Source of the DNA: Oscillospiraceae bacterium
Lineage (GTDB): Bacteria > Bacillota > Clostridia > Oscillospirales > Acutalibacteraceae
Assembly (NCBI GenBank): GCA_015066085.1
Contig: SVPA01000002.1
Span: forward strand, 1 to 64,000
Length of the DNA: 64,000 nucleotides
Direction of reading: 5' to 3'
The number at the start of each line of letters is the position of its first letter. Position 1 is the first letter of the stretch. Position numbers and translations under genes: made by a program. The notes beneath the pieces are model-generated. The model did not search any database and had not been told where the DNA came from. It saw only the letters and a list, made by a program, of their open reading frames with translations. Of the stretch, positions 56,553 to 64,000 are shown one piece after another.

Positions 56553-57851
56553 ATGTTAAATGAATCGGTTTTCAGAAATGTCGAATTGCCCTCTTTTGAA
56601 GGTCTTTCGTCGGACAAAACGACCGATGTTCTTATAATCGGCGCAGGAATTGCGGGAATACTGACGGCATATTTTCTTGACTCAGCAGGAGTAGATTATA
56701 TACTGGTCGAAAAGGATAGAATATGTTCTCACACAACGGGGAACACAACGGCAAAAATAACCCTTCAGCACGGGCTTATTTACAGTAAAATCTTAAAATC
56801 ATCAGGAAAAGAAGAGACACAAAAATACCTTTTAGCAAATAAAAAAGCCCTTGAAAATTATAGGGAACTTTGCAAAAATATTGACTGTGATTTTTCGGCA
56901 CAGGACAATTTTGTTTATTCGACTGTAAGCCGTAAAAAACTTGAGGACGAAATAAAAGCCCTTGAAATAATCGGTCAGCCTGCAGAGTTCTGTGAAAAAA
57001 TTCCGTTACCCGTAAAAACGGTTGGTGCGGTGTTCATCAGGGACCAGGCACAGTTTCACCCGCTTAAGTTTATAAAGGAAATCTCCAAAAATTTAAATAT
57101 TCTTGAAAACACCTTTGTAAAGGAAATAAGGGGCACAACGGCGATTTGTGAAAAGGGTAAAATAAAGGCGAAACGGGTTGTTGTTACTACCCATTTTCCC
57201 TTTATAAACAAACACGGGAGTTACTTTTTAAAACTCTATCAACACCGCAGTTATGAGATTGCCCTTAAAACGAGCGAGAAAATAAGCGGAATGTATGTTG
57301 ATGAGGATAAAAAGGGACTATCTTTCAGAATGGCGGATGACCTGTTTCTTCTCGGCGGCGGCGGTCACCGTACAGGCAAAAAGGGGGGAAGTTACAGCGA
57401 ACTTTTCGCCTTTGCAAAAGAAAACTATCCAAAAGCCGAAATACTGAACAAATGGGCGGCGCAGGACTGTATAAGCCTTGACTCAGTCCCTTATATCGGG
57501 CAGTATTCGGCGTCCACGCCCAACCTTTATGTTATAACAGGCTTTAATAAATGGGGAATGACCTCCTCTATGGTGGCGGCGGATATCCTCTGTTCGCTTT
57601 TAACCGAAAAAACCCCCGAATACGCCTCGGTCTTTTCCCCCTCAAGAAGCATCTTAAAACCGCAACTTGCCCTAAACGGGCTTGAAACGGGGCTTAATAT
57701 GCTTACCCCAACAACCAAACGCTGTTCTCATCTTGGCTGTGCGCTTAAGTGGAACAAGGCGGAGCATTCCTGGGACTGCGCTTGTCATGGCTCGCGTTTT
57801 ACGGAGAATGGCAAATGCCTTGACAACCCCGCAAATACCGATTTAAACTAA
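56553..57851 (+). CDS. FAD-dependent oxidoreductase with C-terminal Rieske [2Fe-2S] domain
   Basis: VLIIGAGIAGILTAYFLDSAG; CSHLGCALKWNKAEHSWDCACHGSRF. Confidence 0.92.
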   Translation: MLNESVFRNVELPSFEGLSSDKTTDVLIIGAGIAGILTAYFLDSAGVDYILVEKDRICSHTTGNTTAKITLQHGLIYSKILKSSGKEETQKYLLANKKALENYRELCKNIDCDFSAQDNFVYSTVSRKKLEDEIKALEIIGQPAEFCEKIPLPVKTVGAVFIRDQAQFHPLKFIKEISKNLNILENTFVKEIRGTTAICEKGKIKAKRVVVTTHFPFINKHGSYFLKLYQHRSYEIALKTSEKISGMYVDEDKKGLSFRMADDLFLLGGGGHRTGKKGGSYSELFAFAKENYPKAEILNKWAAQDCISLDSVPYIGQYSASTPNLYVITGFNKWGMTSSMVAADILCSLLTEKTPEYASVFSPSRSILKPQLALNGLETGLNMLTPTTKRCSHLGCALKWNKAEHSWDCACHGSRFTENGKCLDNPANTDLN

Positions 57852-57911
57852 AACTCTGTTGACTTTTTTGTAGCCTATTTGTTATCATATAAAAAAACAA
57901 TAGGTGACTTT

Positions 57912-58715
57912 ATGAATATAATCGAAATTACAGACTTTAAAGCCAAAGAGTTAGACATATATGCAAGGCTAACCGAGGCGCAACTGCTTAATCATCATTT
58001 GCAAAAAGAAGGGCTTTTTATTGCCGAAAGTCCAAAGGTTATAATGAGAGCCCTTGAGGACGGTTATGAGCCGGTTTCTTTCCTTGCTGAAAAGTCAAAT
58101 ATGACCGGGGAAACCCTTGAGGTAATAGAAAAATGCGGTGATATACCCGTTTATACGGCGGAGTTTGATGTGCTTACAAATCTTACGGGTTATATGCTAA
58201 CCCGAGGAATGCTTTGTGCAATGAAGAGAAAACCTCTGATAGACCTTCAAGAACTACTCGATAAATGCGAAAGGGTAGTTGTTCTTGAAGATGTTATGAA
58301 TCCGACAAACCTCGGTGCAATTTTCCGCTCTGCCGCCGCTTTAGGCATGGAAGCCGTTCTTCTGACTCCCGGTTGCAGCAACCCTCTATACAGACGCTCC
58401 TCCCGTGTTAGTATGGGAACGGTTTTCCAGGTTCCTTGGACCCACCTTGAAGACGATTGGCAAATAAAACTTAAAGATGCAGGTTTTAAAACGGCGGCAA
58501 TGGCGTTAACCGATGAATCGGTTCCTATTGACCACCCCGACCTTATAAAAGAGAAAAAACTCGCAATCGTCCTTGGAACCGAGGGGGACGGACTAAAACC
58601 AACAACAATAGCAAATTGCGATTACACCGTAAAGATTCCAATGTCCAACGGTGTCGATTCGCTTAATGTTGCCGCTGCGGGCGCAGTAGCCTTCTGGCAA
58701 CTTTCGAAAAAATAA
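57912..58715 (+). CDS. TrmH/SpoU family RNA 2'-O-methyltransferase
   Basis: EDVMNPTNLGAIFRSAAALGMEAVLLTPGCSNPLYRRSSRVSMGTVFQVPW, LAIVLGTEGDGL. Confidence 0.93.
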   Translation: MNIIEITDFKAKELDIYARLTEAQLLNHHLQKEGLFIAESPKVIMRALEDGYEPVSFLAEKSNMTGETLEVIEKCGDIPVYTAEFDVLTNLTGYMLTRGMLCAMKRKPLIDLQELLDKCERVVVLEDVMNPTNLGAIFRSAAALGMEAVLLTPGCSNPLYRRSSRVSMGTVFQVPWTHLEDDWQIKLKDAGFKTAAMALTDESVPIDHPDLIKEKKLAIVLGTEGDGLKPTTIANCDYTVKIPMSNGVDSLNVAAAGAVAFWQLSKK

Positions 58716-58736
58716 AAGAGAGCCTAAGGGCTCTCT

Positions 58737-59114
58737 TTATTTTTTTGGATATCTTTCTTTTTTTACAAAGATTGTGTCTTTTGGATATGTTTCAAAGGTT
58801 TGATAAGGCATATTCTCAATTCTGTTGTCAACAACTATAAACTGCTCCTCTTCAAAGTCGGGTTCATCAACATGTACGCGTTTATGGGTCGTTTTATAGC
58901 GTCTTTCTATACTACTGTAGCGGCGTTTTTTTCTTTTTAAGTGTTTAATTCTTAATAAAACAAGACACCCCAGAGAAAGGGCTAATAAAATCCATCCTAT
59001 AATAGTAAGAACGCTTCCCAGTCCGTCGGTAATTGTATAACCAAAAAAGAAAAAAACAAAAGAAGCGAAAAAACAAACCGAACCGATAGCGTTAAAATTA
59101 TATTTGCGTAGCAT
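58737..59114 (-). CDS. small membrane protein, hypothetical
   Basis: two TM helices followed by basic/charged tail. Confidence 0.5.
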   Translation of the reverse strand: MLRKYNFNAIGSVCFFASFVFFFFGYTITDGLGSVLTIIGWILLALSLGCLVLLRIKHLKRKKRRYSSIERRYKTTHKRVHVDEPDFEEEQFIVVDNRIENMPYQTFETYPKDTIFVKKERYPKK

Positions 59115-59214
59115 TGCCTTTAATTACTCCAACCAAATGAAATATTCGTGTTAAATCAGGGGAAATCCCTACATGTCATTATATCACAGCAAAATTTGAA
59201 ATTCAAGGCTAAAA

Positions 59215-59805
59215 TTAGCCATTTTTGAGTTCTTTTACTGAGGAAAAACTAATCTGAGGACCTTCAATATATTTTATAATCTCCTCGGTATCTTCCGATA
59301 CAAGATAAAGTTTACGGCAATTATCTTTTATAAAGCCTTTTTCAATAGCACCGTCAACCGCTTTTTGCATATCGTTATAAAAACCCATAATGTTATAAAC
59401 GGCAATCGGTTTTGTGTGACGGCAAAGTTGTTTTAATGTCAGAATTTCAAAATATTCTTCATAGGTTCCAATACCGCCGGGGGTAACAATAAATGCTTCG
59501 GCAGCATCTTCCATAATCTGCTTTCTTTCCCTCATGGTATCAGGGGTAAAAACCTGGTCGCAAAAATCGCAAAGTTCTTCAACTTCGGACTCGAAAAAGA
59601 ATTTAGGGATAACCCCGATAATGTGTCCTCTGCCTTTCTTAAAACCTCTTGCGGCGGCGCCCATAAGACCGCCTGCGCCTCCCCCGAAAACAAGGGAATG
59701 ACCCTTCTCTGCAAGGTGGCAGCACAGGTCTTCAACCCTTTTTATATATTCAGGGTCAATAGAAGATGAAGCCGCTCCGTATACACAAATTCTCATACAA
59801 TGCAC
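59215..59805 (-). CDS. LOG family protein (TIGR00730-like)
   Basis: GGGAGGLMGAAARG, MRERKQIM, PGGIGTYEEYFEILTLKQL (PGGxGTxxE). Confidence 0.93.
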   Translation of the reverse strand: MHCMRICVYGAASSSIDPEYIKRVEDLCCHLAEKGHSLVFGGGAGGLMGAAARGFKKGRGHIIGVIPKFFFESEVEELCDFCDQVFTPDTMRERKQIMEDAAEAFIVTPGGIGTYEEYFEILTLKQLCRHTKPIAVYNIMGFYNDMQKAVDGAIEKGFIKDNCRKLYLVSEDTEEIIKYIEGPQISFSSVKELKNG

Positions 59806-59857
59806 CTCCGATGCAATCTTTATTATATGGATAATGTGTGACTAATATAACACGGGT

Positions 59858-60838
59858 TTAATGATTATCAAGAAGTGCCTTATAGAATTCCGAATAGTCG
59901 GTTCGGTTATCGTTTGTAAATTCAATAGCCTCTCTCGGATGTCGGTTTAAAAGCCCTGTAAACATATACTGCAGGTCATATCCCCAGTGAACGCCTTGTT
60001 CTCGGAGTACAGGCATATGTTTTTCAATAAATTTAAGAAGATGATAGATATTGTATTTTGGATTTTTAAGAAAACCAACAAGCAGTTCGATTGAGCAGTT
60101 TCCTGCCCCTCTGCCAATGCCCTGCATAGTAGCGTCCATAAAGGACAAACCGTATGACATGGTTTCAATAGTATTTGCAAACGCAAGATTCTGATTGTTG
60201 TGAGCGTGAAAACCGATTTGTTTTCCCGTTCCTTCTACCGCCGCAATGTATTTTTTAGCAAGTTCCGAAGCGTTTTCGGGGTAGAGTGAGCCATAACTGT
60301 CAACAAGATAAATTACGTCAACGCTTGACTTTGCCAACATTTCGAGCGCCTGCATAAGTTGGTCGTTGTTTACCTGGGATACCGCCATTATGTTACAGGC
60401 GGTTTCATATCCTAAAGAATGAAAATGTTCAACCATTTCAATTCCCGCAGGAATCTGATGAATATAACAGGCAACCCGCACCATATCTATAACGCTTTCG
60501 CTTTTGGGAAGAAAATCTGTCTTATAGTCGCATCTGCCAACATCTGCCATAACCGAAATCTTCATATCCGAATGATTTTCGCCTACAATCGCACGAATGT
60601 CTTCTTCCTTGCAGAATTTCCACTTTCCGTATTTGGTTTCGTCAAACATTGATTTACTGGCTTTATAGCCGAATTCCATATAATCAATTCCCGATTTTAC
60701 ATTTGCTCTGTAAAGGTCGGAAACAAACTCGTCTGAAAAATCGAAATTATTGCAAAGTCCGCCGTCACGGATGGTTGCGTCAAGAACCTTAATGTCCTGT
60801 CTGACATCCATCAGGTTTCCTTTTCTTGGCATAGTCAT
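59858..60838 (-). CDS. HMGL-like aldolase catalytic domain protein
   Basis: VLDATIRDGGLCNNFDFSDEFV, GFHAHNNQNLAFANT, GIGRGAGNCSIELLVGF. Confidence 0.85.
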   Translation of the reverse strand: MTMPRKGNLMDVRQDIKVLDATIRDGGLCNNFDFSDEFVSDLYRANVKSGIDYMEFGYKASKSMFDETKYGKWKFCKEEDIRAIVGENHSDMKISVMADVGRCDYKTDFLPKSESVIDMVRVACYIHQIPAGIEMVEHFHSLGYETACNIMAVSQVNNDQLMQALEMLAKSSVDVIYLVDSYGSLYPENASELAKKYIAAVEGTGKQIGFHAHNNQNLAFANTIETMSYGLSFMDATMQGIGRGAGNCSIELLVGFLKNPKYNIYHLLKFIEKHMPVLREQGVHWGYDLQYMFTGLLNRHPREAIEFTNDNRTDYSEFYKALLDNH

Positions 60839-60850
60839 ATATAAAACTCC

Positions 60851-61723
60851 TTAGAATTTACACTTTTTAAAAATATAGGGGTATAAACCGAACAAGATAA
60901 ATACAAAAGCGAGATACTTTAAAGCGTCTGAAACAAATATTAACTGAACATACTCTTTCGGGTCAATTAGGTCGATTGCACATTTAACAACAAGAGCAAG
61001 TAAAAGGCCCGTAATAACTCGAAGCGCCTTTTTCCACCAAACAATATTATAGTCAATAGGCGCAAATTTTTCTTCAAATTTAACCGCTAAAACAATTCCC
61101 CAGAACATACCGTAAAACTTGTAAAGGTCGGCAAAGAGAGGGTCGTCGCTGAAGACAAATAAAACAACGAACGGGGTAAGGCAAAGAATTGTCATCAGAA
61201 AAAGACGCTGTTTGTTTTCGAAAAGGTCGTAAATAAAGTTGCCTACAAAAGCCCAGAAAACGCCAAGAGTAACCCCCACAAAAACATCGGTAGGGTAGTG
61301 CGCTCCAAGAAAAACTCTGGAAAAAGCAACAAGAAATATAACAAAACCAATTAAAACCCAAAACAAAGGCTTTTTAATGTGACTGGCCAAAACCGTGCCC
61401 CAGGTTGAAACATTTTGAGTGTGTCCGCTTGGAAAAGAATATCCCGTTGCGGTCTGCGGTCTGACGCAAGAAACCTTTCCGCTTTCCCACGGCCGTTCAA
61501 TTCTGACGCAGTTTTTAATAATACTGTTAATGGAAAGGGAGGTGGCGGTAACGAAGAAAACTCTTTGAGCAAGACGCTTGTCAAAAGCGAACCAAAGAAC
61601 TGCCAAAAGAATCATCATAGGTACATCTTCGCCAATAAAGGTAACAAACTCAAAAAAGGCATTCAGAAAATCGTTTCTGAAGCCCTCTAAAAATCTTAAA
61701 ATGTCGGTTTCAAAAGCAAACAT
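60851..61723 (-). CDS. PAP2 family phosphatase
   Basis: YSFPSGHTQNVSTWGTV, SRVFLGAHYPTDVFVG. Confidence 0.92.
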   Translation of the reverse strand: MFAFETDILRFLEGFRNDFLNAFFEFVTFIGEDVPMMILLAVLWFAFDKRLAQRVFFVTATSLSINSIIKNCVRIERPWESGKVSCVRPQTATGYSFPSGHTQNVSTWGTVLASHIKKPLFWVLIGFVIFLVAFSRVFLGAHYPTDVFVGVTLGVFWAFVGNFIYDLFENKQRLFLMTILCLTPFVVLFVFSDDPLFADLYKFYGMFWGIVLAVKFEEKFAPIDYNIVWWKKALRVITGLLLALVVKCAIDLIDPKEYVQLIFVSDALKYLAFVFILFGLYPYIFKKCKF

Positions 61724-61861
61724 AATGCTTTCCTCACATTACTAATTATAAGCGGTACATTTTGCCGAAAAACCTCGAAAAAACATCTGTACAGTATTGT
61801 AACACTTTTTAAGGTAAAATACAATAAGAAAAATAAAAACCACCTAGTGTTCTTAAAAGGT

Positions 61862-61937
<76 letters not shown>

Positions 61938-62110
61938 GTAAGTTAAGAAACACTAAGTGATTTATTTGAAAAACAATTTCGGAAAAGATATCCTCTAAAC
62001 CGATGTTGATAATATACCACATAAGAAGAAGAAAATCAAGAACAAAATTATTTTTTTGCTAATTTCTTCTTGACTTTAATAAAAATTGGTATATAATAAT
62101 ATCGTTGCAT

Positions 62111-62185
62111 TGGGGCATCGCCAAGCGGTAAGGCAACGGACTCTGACTCCGTCATTCCTAGGTTCGAATCCTAGTGCCCCAGCCA
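62111..62185 (+). tRNA. tRNA-Gln (anticodon CUG)
   Basis: TGGGGCA/TGCCCCA acceptor, ACGGA-CTCTGAC-TCCGT anticodon arm, GGTTCGAATCC, encoded CCA. Confidence 0.94.
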
Positions 62186-62461
62186 AGAAAAACGACAAGT
62201 TTCGACAGAAACTTGTCGTTTTTCAATGATATCCGTTCTTCCGAGAACGGATGATATATCTTCGATATGATATCCACCTTCGGTGGACGATATATGCCTG
62301 CGGCATATGAAGGAACGGATATTATATCATACTTGCGAAGCAAGTATATCACTCGGCAACGCCGTATATCATATCGTGCAAGCGATATATCATTATTTAT
62401 GCAAGAGTTCGAATTCATACGCAATAATACCGAAAATATCTTTTTTGTAGCCCCCAGCCAA
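62186..62461 (+). repeat. hairpin-array element abutting tRNA-Gln 3' end
   Basis: head AACGACAAGTTTCGACAGAAACTTGTCGTT, about seven small hairpins with gatatat/atatcat spacers, tail GAGTTCGAATTC..ACGCAA..AAAATATCTTTTTTGTA, then GCCCCCAGCCAA resembling the tRNA 3' end. Confidence 0.75.
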
Positions 62462-62500
62462 AAAAACAAAAGCCAACCGTCGCGGTTGGCTTTTGTTTTT
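62460..62500. terminator. strong hairpin terminator
   Basis: aaaaacaaaagccaaccgtcgcggttggcttttgtttttt. Confidence 0.85.
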
Positions 62501-62601
62501 TGTTTGTGGCGTTAATCGGAGGCGAATCGTTTTGCCAAAGGCAAAACGGTCGTCGAAGCAGTCCGAAACGCGCGTTAGCGTTTTGCGGTCATTATGTTGT
62601 A

Positions 62602-63048
62602 TTATTTTTCCTGTAAATTTTTATAATAAGATACTGCAAGGGTGTCACAACGCTCGTTTTCCGGGTGCCCTGCGTGTCCTTTAACCCAACAAAACTCAAC
62701 CTCGTGAACTTCGAGTAAGGGCAGCAGTTTCTCCCATAAATCAACATTAAGCGCGGGTTTCTTGTCAGCCTTTTTCCAACCGTTTTTCTGCCAGGAATAA
62801 ACCCATTTTTGAAGAACGGCATCACAAACATACTTTGAGTCGGTCGTGAGCCTTACCTTGCAAGGCTCTTTAAGTGCCGAAAGCGCCTCAATAACGGCGG
62901 TCAGTTCCATTCGGTTGTTTGTAGTGTCCTTTTCTCCGCCGAAAAGTTCCTTTTCTTTTCCGCCAAAGCGAAGCACCGCGCCCCACCCGCCCGGGCCGGG
63001 GTTTCCCGAACAGGCGCCGTCAGTAAAAATTTCAACAAACTTTTTCAT
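62602..63048 (-). CDS. rnhA: ribonuclease HI
   Basis: [52 protein letters not shown]. Confidence 0.96.
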   Translation of the reverse strand: MKKFVEIFTDGACSGNPGPGGWGAVLRFGGKEKELFGGEKDTTNNRMELTAVIEALSALKEPCKVRLTTDSKYVCDAVLQKWVYSWQKNGWKKADKKPALNVDLWEKLLPLLEVHEVEFCWVKGHAGHPENERCDTLAVSYYKNLQEK

Positions 63049-63050
63049 AA

Positions 63051-63638
63051 TCAGTACTTCCTGTAACTTCCGATAACTTTACCCAGTATCGAAGGATTTT
63101 CGGGATAAATCGGGTCAAAGTCGGGATTTTCGGGCATAAATATTATCTGTTTATCCCTTATAACAAGGCGTTTAACGGTAGCCTCGTCGCCGTCCATACC
63201 AATTATAATATCCCCGTTTTTAGAAACGGCGTCTTTATCGGCAATAACAATATCTCCGTCCAATATGCCGACATCCTTCATACTGTACCCCACAACCTTA
63301 AGAGCAAAAAGCCCTTCGGCGCTTGAGGTAGCGTAAGGGATATAGTCCTCAATTTCGTGAACCGCAAGAATCGGCTGACCTGCCGTAACTCTGCCGATAA
63401 CGGGAATTTGTGCGGTAGAAGAAGCCCCCGCAATTCTTATTGAACGGGAATATCTGGGGTCACGCTCAATATACCCGTTTTCCTCTAAAACATTCAAAAT
63501 TGCATGTACCGTAGAGGTAGATTTTATCCCCGTATCTTTACAGATTTCTCTGACAGAGGGGGGAACTCCGTTTGCAAGAGTTTTAACAAGAAAGTTATAA
63601 ACCTTAAGTTGTTTTTCGGTAAGTTGGGGCCTTGACAA
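63051..63638 (-). CDS. lexA: LexA repressor (TTG start proposed)
   Basis: [55 protein letters not shown] cleavage region; [14 protein letters not shown] preceded by ggaggag. Confidence 0.93.
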   Translation of the reverse strand: MSRPQLTEKQLKVYNFLVKTLANGVPPSVREICKDTGIKSTSTVHAILNVLEENGYIERDPRYSRSIRIAGASSTAQIPVIGRVTAGQPILAVHEIEDYIPYATSSAEGLFALKVVGYSMKDVGILDGDIVIADKDAVSKNGDIIIGMDGDEATVKRLVIRDKQIIFMPENPDFDPIYPENPSILGKVIGSYRKY

Positions 63639-63654
63639 AGAGGACTCCTCCAAT

Positions 63655-63693
63655 CGAACAAATATTCTTTTCATATAATAGCACAAATGTTCG
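63655..63693 (-). promoter_or_regulatory. candidate LexA (SOS) operators
   Basis: CGAACAAATATTC (63655-63667) and CGAACATTTGTG (revcomp 63682-63693), similar to Gram-positive CGAACRNRYGTTYG box. Confidence 0.6.
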
Positions 63694-63710
63694 CCTTTTG
63701 CAACAAAAAA

Positions 63711-63741
63711 GATGTATTGACAAATTTCTTGTCAATACATC
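63711..63741. terminator. hairpin terminator
   Basis: gatgtattgacaaatttcttgtcaatacatc flanked by A/T tracts. Confidence 0.75.
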
Positions 63742-63751
63742 TTTAAAAATT

Positions 63752-64000
63752 CTACTCAAGATAATTGTGCGTTGTACAATAATCGCCGGCGTATGCTATA
63801 TTAAAGCATCCGTAAGCGTCACAATATTTATAGTAGGAAGTCTCTGTATGCGTTGAGCAATATTCACCAGAGGCATAATTAAAACAACCGTCTTTTTGAC
63901 AAATATCGTTATTGTTACGATAACCTATAGCATCGAATTCGCCAAGGGTAACGGTACGGCCTTCTTTATCTATTACTATCATGTTTTTATTTGTGTTCAT
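63752..64000 (-). CDS. small cysteine/histidine-rich hypothetical protein (may extend beyond window)
   Basis: repeated CxxxxCF..A..xYCxTH units: CQKDGCFNYASGEYCSTH and CDAYGCFNIAYAGDYCTTH. Confidence 0.5.
   Translation of the reverse strand: MNTNKNMIVIDKEGRTVTLGEFDAIGYRNNNDICQKDGCFNYASGEYCSTHTETSYYKYCDAYGCFNIAYAGDYCTTHNYLE

Overview
64-kb chromosomal window from a low-GC, Gram-positive Clostridia-like bacterium. Lineage is inferred from gene content (sporulation-type YtvI, SpoIIIJ/Jag, SipW/TasA, ffs-dnaX-ybaB-recR and rpmH-rnpA-yidD-yidC-jag). Most of the window is ordinary housekeeping: serC, lysC-hom-ACT, ruvX, nth, dnaX/recR, RNase P protein and RNA, SRP RNA, murD, lexA, rnhA and four tRNAs. 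The parts worth attention are: (1) arrays of short hairpins placed directly 3' of structured-RNA genes: tRNA-Leu(UAG), tRNA-Gln(CUG) and RNase P RNA. The two tRNA arrays share the same head hairpin and a related tail motif and are bounded by duplicated tRNA 3' ends, which suggests an undescribed RNA-gene-targeting repeat element. (2) A SipW/TasA-like extracellular fibre locus (about 19.4-27.5 kb) with four SipW-dependent-type subunits, two of them fused to beta-helix-like domains, an ER-type (Ser/His) signal peptidase, a TetR regulator and an LPXTG-like isopeptide-domain protein. (3) A two-hairpin RNA motif repeated three times inside that locus, upstream of ribosome-binding sites, with compensatory changes in its stems. 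(4) A 2080-aa VWA/isopeptide-repeat LPXTG surface protein. (5) A small XRE/ImmA regulatory module with three palindromic operators at about 31-32 bp spacing, one of them inside the spacer of a consensus promoter. Everything is read by eye; no searches or folding programs were run.
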